In this document: positions 35,200 through 46,895 of the stretch, one piece after another
How positions within the stretch are numbered: the first letter of the stretch is position 1
Layout: the number at the start of each line of letters is the position of its first letter
From: Cryptomeria japonica
Taxonomy: Eukaryota; Streptophyta; Pinopsida; Cupressales; Cupressaceae
Direction of reading: 5' to 3'
NCBI RefSeq assembly: GCF_030272615.1
Contig: NC_081409.1
Location: forward strand, 616,452,755-616,516,754
DNA: 64,000 nt
Program-made: the position numbers and the translations under genes
Notes under the pieces: generated by a model
Seen by the model: the letters and a program-made list of their open reading frames with translations, nothing else
The model's database searches: none
What the model was told of the DNA's origin: nothing

Positions 35200-36442
35200 T
35201 GTTGGGTCTCAAATCAACAAATTGGATAGGTTCCAAGGAAATGCCAACTTATAGAGTGAACCTATTTGGTTACTAACTCTCTCACTTTAGGCTCTGCAGG
35301 ACCTAGGTGGGTATACCTACTCACTAGTTGTTCCTTCAACTAATGCTTTTTATAGCAGATTTAGTGTCTTAATCTGATATCTCCTAGTCTCAGAATGGCA
35401 TAAGTTTCTTAAACAGATTGATTTCAGATGTGTGTATTGATCTATGTATCTTACAAAAGTATATATGTTACACTTTGGCTAAATTACCTACTATACCTAC
35501 TCTACTAATCTTAATGCTTAAAAGTAAAGGGTAACTGGTATGGTTAAAGGGTTTGTTTACAAATGATCAGTGCCTTTTCTCTTATTTGGGCTAAAGAGTC
35601 TTATATTTCTTTAGGACTTATTGTGTAAACTTATGAGACAGTTTTTAAACCCACCCCCTCTCGACGAGTCTGTCAATTACTATTTCTTATGAGCTCTACT
35701 TCAATGTCTATATTGTAAACCGCTTGAATGAATTTAACCCTAACTTTGAGAGACCATCCAAGGAAGAAATACCAGGAACAATTACAATTCACAAGTAAAT
35801 CTTTTTGATCCAAATCTACAATATGAAACACAAAATTTTACTGGAAGAACATGAATAACCTTATCCACTTTTAGATAATATCATAAGCAACTACCTTCTA
35901 AAAATATGTTAACTCTCAACACATATGAGAAAGAAAATGCAACGGGTTATTTTTGATAAAAAGTTTTAAAGTACAAAATTGCCTCCACCTCTTGTATCTC
36001 TATCTTCCTCTATTTTTCTTCTCTCTTTACATTTTACATCACACATATATATGTGTTTGAATGGTTTTCATACCCCTTTGGGTGAAAAGACACACCCCTT
36101 TTAAATAAAAATAATTCCAAATCCCGAAATTGCCTTAGTTTATGTAATTAATTGTCACTTTACAAGTTGTTTAGGCATATTAGAGGTATTTTAAGGCTAT
36201 TTTATGGGTATATAATGGATAAATGGTCTTTAAATGATGTAAATACCCCCTTTGGTGCTTCACACTCCATTTTTTATGCCCATTATTGTGTTTATGTTAT
36301 GGTTTCATATTGTGCAACAAATATACAATCTATTACTTGTACCTATTCAATATATATATGTATATATATATATTTAGAATTTTTCTTGCTCCTTGTCTTG
36401 GAATTTGGAATTCTAAAAATTGCAAATTTTAGGGTTCCAACA
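35200..36442. mobile_element. Solo LTR inserted in the gypsy 3' LTR
   Basis: Starts tgttgggtctc and ends agggttccaaca, flanked by identical gcatg at 35195-35199 and 36443-36447. The sequence either side (aataaatcattgcatg | catggttagat) is continuous in the other copy of the gypsy LTR near 51000, which proves an insertion. It contains cccaccccctctcgacg near 35660, no primer site or coding region. Orientation is not certain. Confidence 0.8.
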
Positions 36443-36898
36443 GCATGCATGGTTAGATAAATATAATCAATCAATGTAAAAACCATAACAAATCGACCTA
36501 TTGCCTCCTAAAAGATGTGAGTATAGACTTGCTCTCAGATTTGTCTTAGCAATACCAATGACTAGACTACATCAAAATGGAGAATTTAATCTATATGATC
36601 ACAAAATTAAGCTAAATGGATGCAATATTAAGCTAGATGGATTCAAGATTAAGCTAAATGGATGTAAGAAATCATGATTAAACTAATATGCAAAAATCTA
36701 AGGTGCAATAATCTCAAATCACAATATCCTCAGTGACTCTAGAGAAAAAACAACATAATAACAATAAATTTGTAGGGTGTCTTTTTTGAGAGATGAAAGG
36801 CTAAATTTATAGAGAATCCAAAGAGAGACCAATGGTCAAGATCGACTAATGATGAGCAGTTGAGATTCCTCAAGAGAAAGCACAATCTAGGTGAATTA
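36443..36898 (-). repeat. G1 3' LTR, segment between the solo LTR and E3
   Basis: catggttagataaatataatcaatcaatg to caatctaggtgaatta matches 51010-51474 of the 5' LTR with scattered changes. aatta at 36894-36898 is the left target copy for E3. Confidence 0.85.
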
Positions 36899-37815
36899 TG
36901 TTGGCAATTGACACTCATTTGATTGGTTTCATATGTTGTCATTGATGACAACTTGTTTCGGCTTCACTCTTTGGTTTGGTTCTTCACCGACAAACACTTC
37001 ATCAACACCAACTGGTATCTTCACTGGTAGGAAGGATTCTACAAGGTACCAGTATAGGAGGTCGACATCATTGGGAGATCCGAAAATCGGAAAATTAATT
37101 TGTTATTTATTTATATATGTAATCAGTCGACATGTATAATCATTTTGTAATTATCTATGTAAGTCGACATGTATAATCATTTTGTAATTATCTATGTAAG
37201 CCAACATGAGTCATGAAGGATTGTAAGGGTATATAGGTCAGTTGATTAGATCATTTTGTGATATGTTAGGATATGATGAAAATGATTGTAATGAGGAATG
37301 TCGATGTTGTGAGTAATGCAAAGATTGTGTATATGAGGACATTTATGTAAGAGGTTATTCTGGTAAGGGTTTAGGGTTTCAGAACCAGAATAGTAAGAGC
37401 TTGAATCGAAACTCTATCAAGCATAGCAGATGCATTAAATGAGTTCAGTCTTATGTTTTAATATTTAAAGTGATTGTATTCAGTGAGACTCCTTTGTGTT
37501 GAGCAGTTTACTCTAGGTTGTAAGCCTTCCTGCATGTGCAAGCCCCCATATTATGTAATATATTTTCATATGGCCAGTGGATTGATATTGTGGGTCACAA
37601 ATCCCACTATGTTTTTTCTTCTTTGAGGTTTTCCATGCATAATTCTCTATGTTATGGTATTCATTTGTGTGATTGTCTTATTGATTGCTTTACTTCTTTC
37701 AATTACATATGTATCGGTTTATCAGTTGGTGAATGCATGTTATAATAAGGTTAAAATTGAATATTCAGGTAGAACACTAATTCACCCCCCCTCTTAGTAT
37801 TCTCGGATTCCAACA
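36899..37815 (+). repeat. 5' LTR of E3
   Basis: tgttggcaattgacactc to cggattccaaca, 917 bp. Contains a tandem pair around 37110-37200 (gtcgacatgtataatcattttgtaattatctatgtaa) and the motif attcaccccccctcttagtatt about 35 bases from the end. Confidence 0.92.
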
Positions 37816-37817
37816 AT

Positions 37818-37829
37818 TGGTATCAGAGC
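37818..37829 (+). other. Primer-binding site of E3
   Basis: tggtatcagagc, exact iMet-type site, two bases after the LTR end. Confidence 0.93.
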
Positions 37830-37856
37830 CTTGTTCCTCAGAGTAAGTCTAACAGC

Positions 37857-39004
37857 TTGAGGGAGATCCCGAATCCGGAATCCATGGATATGAGTATGGA
37901 GAAGCAAGTTGAGGTATCACTTGAAGATTATGATGCTAAAATGATGAATAACTTAAAGTTACAAGATGAATTGAATTATGCCAAGGAATTCATTCTTATC
38001 CTACAGAAGAGGCTATCATCTGTTCAAGCTAGGAGGAAGGAACTTCTGCAAAATCAGGATAATAAAGAGAAAGATGCCCTTAATGAAAAATGTTAGAAGT
38101 CGAGTCAAGAGAATATGGTCATGAGGAATGAAATGCAAGCCCTAACTATGAGGATGTCAAAGGAGATTTAAGACTGAAAGATGAATGAAGAAAACCTTGG
38201 CAGATCTCTAAAAGATAGATCTGAAGAATGCATCCAGTTGGCTCATGAAAATGATATGTTGAGAACAAAATTAGTGCAATCCCAAAGAAATGAACAAGAA
38301 ATTGAAAGACAAATGATAATTCTAAGAGATGACCTGGCTATTGCAAGTGAGTACAAGGAAAAATTCAAGGTTAGTTTAACACAACTTGATGAATTATTGA
38401 AAAGCCAAAGACAAAATGGAGATTCCAGTGGACTTGGATTTGAACAAGGTCAAAGCTCTGGTACTGCAAATGAAGATCAAAACCAAAAGACACCAATAAG
38501 GTAGCTTAATGCTTACAAATTTAATGGTAGATTCTTATTTGTAATAAATTTGGTCACATGGCTAGGTAATGTAGAAATAGAGCAAATCAGAACTATAATT
38601 ATACTTCCGGTCGATGTTCTAAATGCAATAAGTAAGGTCATAAGACAAAAGATTGCAGAATGAATGTTAAATGTCATGCCTGTGGAAAATTTGGACATAT
38701 GGCTAATCAGTGCAAGTCAAGAAATTATACCAGATATAGCAAAGAAATTTAAAAGAACAATGTTACATGCTATGCATGCAACAAGATTGGACACATAGCT
38801 AAGTTTTGTAGAAGCAAAAATCCACTGGTTAACAATGATGGATCAAATGATAAAGGTAAAGAAAAGGTCAATGAAATACAACAAGATCATATTAAGAAAT
38901 GGGTCAGGAAGTCAGATGATCAATCAGCAAATGGGAATACTCTGGTTACTCAATCGACAGAGGAAATTGCTCCTGCACCTCTAGGAAGCTCTTCCAGTAA
39001 CTGA
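37857..39004 (+). pseudogene. E3 first frame: coiled-coil and zinc-knuckle Gag-like protein
   Basis: The frame opens at 37857 (MREIPNPESMDMSMEK) with a heptad-rich region (NLKLQDELNYAKEFILILQK; MLRTKLVQSQRNEQEIER) that reads as a long coiled coil to about 38500. A frame change near 38510-38535 leads into up to four CX2CX4HX4C knuckles. The first has lost its leading cysteine (ICNKFGHMAR). The second is CSKCNK-GHKTKDC (38615-38656) with a stop inside. The third and fourth, CHACGKFGHMANQC (38672-38713) and CYACNKIGHIAKFC (38768-38809), are intact in pattern. It ends at 39004 after KKWVRKSDDQSANG. Stops at about 38094, 38168, 38174, 38570, 38633 and 38748 make it defective. Zinc knuckles bind nucleic acid in known Gag proteins; that this frame packages RNA is inference. 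Confidence 0.8.
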
Positions 39005-39360
39005 GGCAGATGCCTTAGGGGTAGGCAAAATTCATGAAAATATTGCATAAGCCCCAAGAAGGAGTTTTGGAAGATGTTCTAGATATTGGAAAAGGTTTAT
39101 CCGGCATGGAGATGTTCGACCGAGATCCGATATGTTCCACTAGAAGTCATTCATATCAATGATGGATTAGGGTTTCTTGAAGGTTAAAAGGTTGAATCCA
39201 CTTTATTTTGATCACCTTGCATTAAGAGAGATTAAGAGCAATACAAAGCGAGTCTAAGGTGATTCAGTGCGATCAAATATCTTCTTCAACGATCGAAAGA
39301 CTTCTCTAAAGGTTTCACCGGCAACCATTTCTCAGGTACTTATCGAATTCATCTTTCATC

Positions 39361-41592
39361 ATGGAAGTGGGATCATCCTCTACACCTACTTTCATTGCAA
39401 ATCCTACTGTTGTTGAGGTTAAGGACCATCCTAGAACAATTTTCAAGCAATGTCTGCATATTGCCACCTTGGATGATTCGGTTGGCACATTTTCCCATGT
39501 TCTGGAAGGAGTTGTCTATGTGGAAGGTGCTAGAGCATACATTCACTACCACATTAAGGATTTGTGTACCAGTGACATCAAGAGCATGTATATGAGCAAG
39601 TTGATGGGAGACTCAGGAAAGATCAAGCCTGAGTATAAGAACAATGAGGATCTAGGGTTTACTGGCATTCTTGATATCCTTGAATTCGAAGATGAGATCA
39701 TCATATATGTACTGAGAAGAGTTCATGGAGATTTAATTTGGTTGGAAAGGCCTTATAAGATCACAAAGGAGGCCATTAGGGCCATCACCATTTTGCCGCA
39801 GATAGGTCAGCATCCGAAGAAAAACATTTCAAATGACCAGGTTAATAAACTCATTGGTGCAACTTTAGATCGACGATCGATGAGGGTTAGCACCATCATT
39901 GATAGAGACATCAGATTTGGTAGCATGATCATTGGGTATAAGGTAACTCAATCCAATCACCTCAATTCTATTTCTAGCTATTGCATATATGTCGCACATA
40001 AGATTATGAGGGAAAATGAGAAGATAGATCTATGTGGATGGATGTTAGATGAGTTGTTAATTAACCTTGGGAAGATCAAAGGAGAGAAAAAGAGGATATT
40101 CCAATATGGGAATCTTATTGTCTGCTTGATGATATTTTTCCTTAATGAAACTCTCAATTTTGGGAAGAGACAATGGGCATTTGATATCCCAGTAGGAAGA
40201 AAACTGAAACAATCTATTTCTAGCTTGGGTAGTCAGCGAGATGATAAGGTTTGGGGTTATTTCAAGGCATTTCAAAAGGCAATGAAATCCAAAGAGAGGT
40301 TTCCTAAACAAATTATTGAGAAATACTCAACCGAGATCTGCTTTATGGTTAAAAAGGATAAAACCTTAATGAAATAAGTTAAACCCCAAAAGATATGGAT
40401 AGAGGAGATGGTATATGAGGTTGATGCTGAAATTTTGGATGCTTATGCCAAAATGTTGATTGATGCTCTTATTCATGAGAATGAAAAGTCCTTTGGTATT
40501 GCAAAATAGAAGAAGCAAGAGGTTCAAACTGAATTCAATCGGAAGAAGAGGGAGAAATAGCAAGGCAAGGCCAACAAATTTGTTAAACAAGTATCTCAGG
40601 ACATCAAGGCCTTAATGGATGTTGTTCCGGCGAAAGAGCCTGAAATCTTCATTGAGCCTATTCCATCAAACTCTGGAACTGAAAATGACACACCTTTAGC
40701 ATTCAAGAGGGTATTGAGGAAGAAAGGTGAGGAGTCTAAGGAGGAAGCAAGGAAGAAACCGGTAAGGAAGGTCACAATCAAGGTACCGGCAAGCAAACCT
40801 GAAAAGAAAAGAGCTCCAAAGGAAACATCTCATACACCTTTTGCTCCATCCGATACTGGCAGAAGAAAGAAGATGATGAAGGAAGGATCAGTGGACAAAG
40901 GCATAATTGATCAATCAACCCCAATTTTGCACAAACTTGTCCCCGAGTGCCATTTTGACAAAGGAGCAAGCCCATCTGGCAAGCTCAAAATAATTACTGA
41001 GCACATTTCTAAGGTTTTTCAATCCCTACAACAAATATTTAACCGACAGGCATTAGAGAGATTCACACAAGCTAAGAGAGCTACTTTTGATTAGATGATT
41101 GAATCATAGAAGAAAGAGATTACTGACAAACTAAATTTAATTGATAATTATTTAAGGCAATGTACTAATATATACAGAGTATGTTGTAACACTGGATTAC
41201 TTACTGCAAATATAGATAAAGGGATTAAGGATTCACAAGATAAAATTGTAGGTATAGTCAATTCTTTGACTACATCTATTAATGGACAAATTTTGGTATT
41301 AGAAGCTCAAGTTTCAACTCTTGAAAGGGATAAAGACAAAATTATTAGGAGAGCTAAAGGGCTCAGAGGATTGGTGAGTCCCCGGTTGGACTCTTTGAGT
41401 GTACATAAGAAGGAATGCATTGATATGGTTGGTAAGCCCACACCGAAAGAACTTAAAGAGAAAGAGTCCTATGCTCACATGCTTAATGGACTTGTATCAA
41501 TACTTGACACATTCAAATCTGATTGGGACACTTATCTAGAGCTTTTGGAGAAATCCTATAAAGAAATTTTCAAGTATATTCAGCTTCGGTAA
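39361..41592 (+). pseudogene. E3 second frame: large protein of unknown function, nearly open over 744 codons
   Basis: A single frame from MEVGSSSTPTFIANPT (39361) to LEKSYKEIFKYIQLR (stop at 41590-41592), interrupted only by five stops (40375, 40507, 40558, 41092, 41107). The first 338 codons are uninterrupted. Residues about 1-340 look globular (VLEGVVYVEGARAYIHYHI; YKITKEAIRAITIL; DRDIRFGSMIIGYKV; LIVCLMIFFLNE). About 400-520 is lysine- and proline-rich (KKPVRKVTIKVPASKPEKK). The C-terminal third is helical and coiled-coil-like (VLEAQVSTLERDKDKIIRR). I recognise no catalytic motif, signal peptide or convincing membrane anchor. It lies downstream of the Gag-like frame, where pol would be. 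It could be a captured host gene, a structural or host-interaction factor, or part of an extended Gag. No function is assigned. Confidence 0.72.
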
Positions 41593-41822
41593 GGTGTTTT
41601 GGGACATTCTCTTTGTACAGTATTTCATTCTTCATCCCATTTTTTGGTATTTATTTTTGGCATTGATGTCAAAGGGGGAGGTATAGGTGAAAAATATATT
41701 CTTGACATCATGATATATGGAGTATTTGTATAGATCATGGTCACAAATGGATATTCAACTCAGGGTGAAACCGACAGGTGGAAACCATTATCATTTTTCA
41801 CATGAGTGTTTCCATCAATGCC

Positions 41823-41833
41823 AAAGGGGGCGA
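41823..41833 (+). other. Polypurine tract of E3
   Basis: aaagggggcga in the context ccatcaatgccaaaggggg, one base before tgttgg at 41835. Same context as in copia 1 and 2. Confidence 0.85.
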
Positions 41834-41834
41834 T

Positions 41835-42765
41835 TGTTGGTAATTGACACTCATTTGATTGGTTTCATATGTTGTCATTAATGGCAACATGTTTCGGCTT
41901 CATTCTTTGGTTTGGTTCTTCACCGGAAGACACTTCACTGGTAGACACTTCACCGGCACCAATAGGTATCTTCACTGGTAGGAACAATTCTACAGGATAC
42001 CAGTATAGGAGACCAACATCATTGAGAGATCTGGCAATCAGAAAATCATTTTGTTATTTATGTATATATGTAATGAGCCGACATGTATGATCATTTTGTA
42101 ATTATCTATGTAAGTCAACATGTATAATCATTTTGTAATTATCTATGTAAGTCGACATGAGTCATGAAGGATTTTAAGGGTATATAGATCAGTTGATTAG
42201 ATCATTTTGTGATATGTTAGGATATGATGGAAATGATTGTAATGAGGAATTTTGATGTTGTGAGTAATGTGAAGATCATATATATGAGGACATTTATGTA
42301 AGAGGTTATTCTGATGAGGGTTTAGGGTTTCAGAACCAGAACAGTCAGAGCTTGAACCAAAACTCTATCAGGCATAGCAGATGCATTAAATGAGTTCAGT
42401 CTTATGTTTTATTATTAAAAGTGACTGTAGTCAGTGAGACTCCTTTGTGTTGAGCAGTGTTCTCTAGGCTATAAGTCTGCTTGCATGTGTAGGCCCCCAT
42501 ATTATGTAATATCTTTTCATATGGCCAGTGGATTGATATTGTGGGTCACAAATCCTACCGTGGTTTTTGCTCTTTGAGGTTTTTCATGTATAATTCTCCA
42601 TGTTATGGTATTCATTTGTGTGATTGGCTTATTGATTGCTTTACTTCTTTCAATTACATATGTATCAGTTTACCGGTTGGTGAATGCATGTTATAATAAG
42701 GTTAAATTGAACATTGTGGTAGAACATTGATTCACCCCCCCTCTCAATGTTCTTGGATTCGAACA
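41835..42765 (+). repeat. 3' LTR of E3
   Basis: tgttggtaattgacactc to ttggattcgaaca, 931 bp, aligning with the 5' LTR. It has a small extra repeat of the cacttcaccgg phrase near 41930. Divergence from the 5' LTR is roughly one base in ten over the first 190. Confidence 0.92.
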
Positions 42766-42770
42766 AATTG

Positions 42771-43447
42771 AAATGATTAGATGCTTTGATTCAGTTTTGG
42801 AGGAGATTAAGATTGAGTTGATTTTGAGATAAATTCAATTGAACCCTGATTTAATGCATTTGGATTATAAGTCTGAGTTTGGATTGGAGATCAAATCAAT
42901 TGAAGTCATGCACTTGAGATAAAATTAGTTGATTCCATGCACTTTTATTTTATTTGCTCAAGATTTTTAGTAGAGAAAGTCATTTTAATGCAATTGAATC
43001 ATTTTCCTCAAGATTGCTTTGAGTTTAAATTTAGAGAAATGATTTATTCAATTTAATTGCTTTTCTTTCTTTTCTGAGATTTCTCAAGTTATCTCAAATT
43101 TAGAAAAAGAAATATCTCAAGTTGATTTCTTTTCTCAATTTAATTCCTTTTTGCAAATTAATTCATTTTTTTAATGATTTAATGACAAATTTATTTATTA
43201 ATTAAATATGCTAGGATATTTAATTAAATAAATAGGATAATTGATTAAACTGATTTACTTGGAATGATTAATTAATTAAATAAACATTTAATTAATTTAG
43301 AATGATTTATTTTCCATGTGATGTTGATGATTTAGGAATCAATTAATTAGATGCTCAAGGTTGATTTAATTGTCTTTGGTTAGGACCTTGGTGATGTAGT
43401 CAAGATTAGGGGTCCATGGTTTAGTTGACCATTTTTAGGGTATTACA
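42771..43447 (-). repeat. G1 3' LTR, segment right of E3 (LTR start in minus orientation)
   Basis: Resumes with gaaatgattagatgc, matching 51475-52117, and ends ctaaaaatgg-type sequence giving tgtaataccc on the minus strand, a common gypsy LTR start. Confidence 0.87.
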
Positions 43448-43461
43448 TTTGCCCCTCTTTG
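43448..43461 (-). other. Polypurine tract of G1
   Basis: Minus strand reads caaagaggggcaaa immediately before the LTR start tgtaataccc. It fixes the element's orientation. Confidence 0.75.
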
Positions 43462-45089
43462 AATTGATTTGCGAGTAGTGCATTGATTCAAAGAATAGTT
43501 GATGTCAACTAGAAATCCGTTCTGAACTTGATGGATCACAAACCGATGAAGAGCGAGACTTTCAGCTTGATTTCAAGCGATGAATCTGAACAAATTGATT
43601 AAAGTGATACCAATCCTAAACTTGATTGAACTAGGACTGATGAAGAGCAAGATACTGATCTTGAACTTGATGGATCAAGAAATGGGTACCGATCTAGAAC
43701 TTGATTGAACTAGAATTGATTGAGAAAAGAGATAATACCGATTCGGAATTTGATTGAACAAGAATTGATTAGAAAAACAAAATGTCCAGCTTGATTTGAT
43801 GTGATGAAACTGAACACCGATTCGAAGATTGATTGAGATGAGGACAAAAACTGATATGCCCCTAGAGATTGTTTTTCTTTGACGTTGAAGAATCTCAACT
43901 CAATATGATGTGATGTAGTTAAGATGCCCCTAGTAACAAGGTCTTAGTTGATTTGATTTGATTGATATTCAATTAATCTTTGATTGAAAAGATTTTCTAC
44001 TCGACTTCTGATGAAGATTCAAAAAATTTCTTATTATGTAATCACTGATAATGTTGATGTAAAAATTTCTAGACTTTTTGATGATGATGTAATCACTGAT
44101 AATGTTGATGTAATGAGTATGCCCCCTCGGGAGCGAAATCGAAAGATAGCGAGATCGCAGTGATTTTAGCAATTTTGTTTAATAAAATGATTTATCGATG
44201 ATAATTTGAGCATGGGGTTTGATGTAAGAATTAATTTGAAATCATAGTTGATGCAGAGAAGTTTTGAGCGCAAAGTGATGTGAAGATTGACCTGAAGATA
44301 GAAGTGTCAAGTGTTCAACATTGTGAGAATTTGACTAGAAAATTGATGGCAGATTTTGATCCCAAAAATGAACTCAGGACAATCAATTTAGCTAAGAGTA
44401 CAAATTTTGTGTCAATTGGAGCAAGTTTGAAAATTAGGGTTTCACATATATAAGGGTTTGAAGGTGTCATTTTCAATTCATTTTTACCTCTGAAAGTTCA
44501 AAATTTCAAAAACCTTCTCTGAAGCAAAATGCCAATTCCAATTCCAGATCACCGATTCAAGCATGAGAGATGCCACAACCAACCTCAAAACTACCCGCCA
44601 ATAGAACGTGATCGATCTTAAGCCTCTTGAATTCAGATTTTGTAATTTTTTGTTGAATTTTTTCATTCTTTACTTCATTGTAGTTCATGCCTAGTCGTTT
44701 CATCATATGGTCAGCTAGGTATTGTTGTATAAGTATCTGGTAATCATTTTTTTCTCATATGGTCATATTGGATTTATCATATGGCATATACCCCTAAATC
44801 GTATGATTTTTTTCATCATAGACCATTTTGTCATCTGATATGGAATGCTAGCTTGTATTAGATAGTTTTGTCATACTACTCGTGATCTTTTGTCGTATGA
44901 GTTTTTGCTTTTCTATGTTAACTCATATGGGAAACGACGGGTATTTTTGAAGGTCCAAACATCAAATTTTGATCTTCATTGTTGTAAACTTGGATTCTTT
45001 AGCATTTTTGACACATTCTTAGCTCAAAGTTGATCGTGTACTGATGATTTTTTTGTTCAATTTCGCAGGTTCGGTTTCCAGACATTCAA
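43462..45089. other. G1 internal region between purine tract and antisense frame
   Basis: No gene. 43500-43850 contains loose repeats of gaacttgattgaactagaattgat. A 27-base phrase (gatgtaatcactgataatgt...) is present twice, near 44035 and 44088. 44690-44940 has repeated tcatatggtca-type phrases. Confidence 0.5.
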
Positions 45090-46895
45090 TTTAGATGCAC
45101 ATATCCACCGACTATGAGATTAGAGTGAGACTTGTCAGATGCACAGAGGGAACACATTGGGTTATGTGGATTTAGATACTTGCTTGAGATGCTTGATATC
45201 CATTTGAATCATGGATTACTCACAGCTTTAGTTGAGCGATTCCATAATGAGCATAACACATTCCACCTCCTGACTGGGGAGATGACTATCACTCCTAAGG
45301 ATATATATAGGTTCCTGAGGATTTCATTTGCTAGGGATAAGGTGGATTACAATGTTTCTCCACGATAGGGTATTGAGGCACTTAGACATATATTTCATGA
45401 TGAAACCATCTTGGATCGTTCTATCACCTAGGATGATATGATGATTATATATGGAGCACAGTTCCCCCTTGCTTGTGTATTGGCTAGTATTATAGGTTGC
45501 TTTTTGATGCTAGATAGGGACAACAGGGATTTTGTGTGGATGGGGTAGGATTATAGAGAGATTATTGTCTCATCTTGTGAGGTTAGGTTGGGGCTCATGT
45601 TTACTAGCTCATTTGTACCATGAGATGCATGAGATTGCCTATAGAGGGGTGAAGAGTATGGCTGTTGATGTATTGCTTTTGCAGATTTGGGCCTAGGAGA
45701 ACATCCCAGTTTGTAGGTTGATTATAGATGATGTGCGAAAGGAGGGTCACCATGTTGTTTATAGATATGTAGGATATATCACATAGCCCCACCTAGGGAA
45801 GATTGACTGCTAGAGGCGACAATTAGATGATATGATAGCAATAGTCAGGAGACTATACAGGGGTCTAGAGTAGTGGGATGATTGGAGGAGGCGTCAGAAG
45901 GATATGTTCATGACGCGGCCACTTGTTGGGAGATCATATGTGATCATTGAGTGATTTGTGGTTAGTCGAGTTTTGAGACAGTATGGGAGATCATGGAGTA
46001 TCTCTCAGGAGTTCACTACATATGCGTAATTCGCTGATGAGGAGAGATGAGGATGGGGGCCCAAACTATTATATACCCTCGCTATGCAGGAGTAAGTGGA
46101 TTTACAACCTCAAAGATGGGAGTATTTAGAGGATGTTGCAGATGTGGGGGTAATTCCCCAGTTTAGGGATTGTTTCCAAAGACATCCATTCCCACAATTC
46201 ATATAACCAGGAGAGAATGCACCTCAGATAGATAAAGGTGATGATATGCTAGCGTGAGCTTAGAGAGAGGCAACACCTAGGAGGAGAGGAGGAGATTCAG
46301 GTGCGAGTAGTGCAGATCACCCATCGCAGGATGACAATGTAGGCAAGGAGAGGGAGGATCTTTAGGAGTAGTTGGTGGGGATGTAGGCGGTGATAGAGGA
46401 GAAGAGGCCAAGGTGGATGTAGAGATGGGTGAGGTAGCTTGGCAGGTTAGGCCACAAATGGATGAGCTAGCTGGCAGAGGTGAGGAGGATATTCCTAGAG
46501 GGTAGACACCTCAAGATATCATTCATGCACTGAGAGGGAGACTTAGGGGCTTGTAGAAATAGATGGCAGTGATGCAGGCACAAATAGCAGAGAGAGATTG
46601 ATGGATCATGGAGAGAGATCAACAACTATAGAGTGTGAGAGCAGAGCATGATCAATAGCTGCAGAGCATGAGGGTAGAGCGTGACAGCCTCTAGTGTGAG
46701 GTTGTACACTAGACTAGCAGGGTGACATACTATATGGCAGCCTATAGTGCAGTAGTGCCAACAGATAAGCAATTAGTGCCTTATTATTAGTATATGGCTT
46801 GATCAGAGGGAGCTAGGGCACCTAGACAAGATGATGCCCCTACAAAGCAGCCACCACCACCTCCTCCAGGCGATGAGGGAGAGGCAGAGAGTTAG
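45090..46895 (+). pseudogene. Plant mobile domain protein pseudogene, antisense to G1
   Basis: The plus-strand frame around 45132-45368 reads EHIGLCGFRYLLEMLDIHLN, then LLTALVERFHNEHNTFHL and TGEMTITPKDIYRFLRI. This is the N-terminal core of the plant mobile domain (PMD, also called aminotransferase-like domain), found in MAIN/MAIL proteins and in transposon-borne copies. Homology-like reading continues with many stops (GCFLMLDRDNRDFVW near 45510) to a charged, glutamine- and arginine-rich tail (to about 46890). It lies between the integrase end and the 3' LTR of G1, on the opposite strand, the place where Tat-type elements often carry an antisense frame. Not functional here. Confidence 0.78.

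Larger units (their letters stand above)
36899..42765 (+). mobile_element. E3: non-autonomous LTR retrotransposon with Gag-like frame and a 744-codon frame of unknown function
   Basis: A structurally complete element of 5.87 kb inside the G1 LTR. It has 5' LTR 36899-37815, exact iMet primer site, internal region of about 4.0 kb, purine tract, and 3' LTR 41835-42765 ending cgaaca. Flanks are aatta (36894-36898) and aattg (42766-42770), a target duplication with one change; the uninterrupted LTR copy reads gtgaattgaaatg there. It carries a coiled-coil/zinc-knuckle frame and a second long frame. I searched all three plus frames of the internal region by eye for protease (DSG), integrase (D,D,E) and RT (FVDD) motifs and saw none. 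Primer site, tract and LTR end match copia 1 and copia 2, so these are likely helpers. Confidence 0.9.

Noticed and set aside
39361-41592. The long frame as an ordinary host gene with E3 inserted around it
   Set aside because: It lies between primer site and purine tract of a single element with paired LTRs and target duplication, so it was carried by the element.
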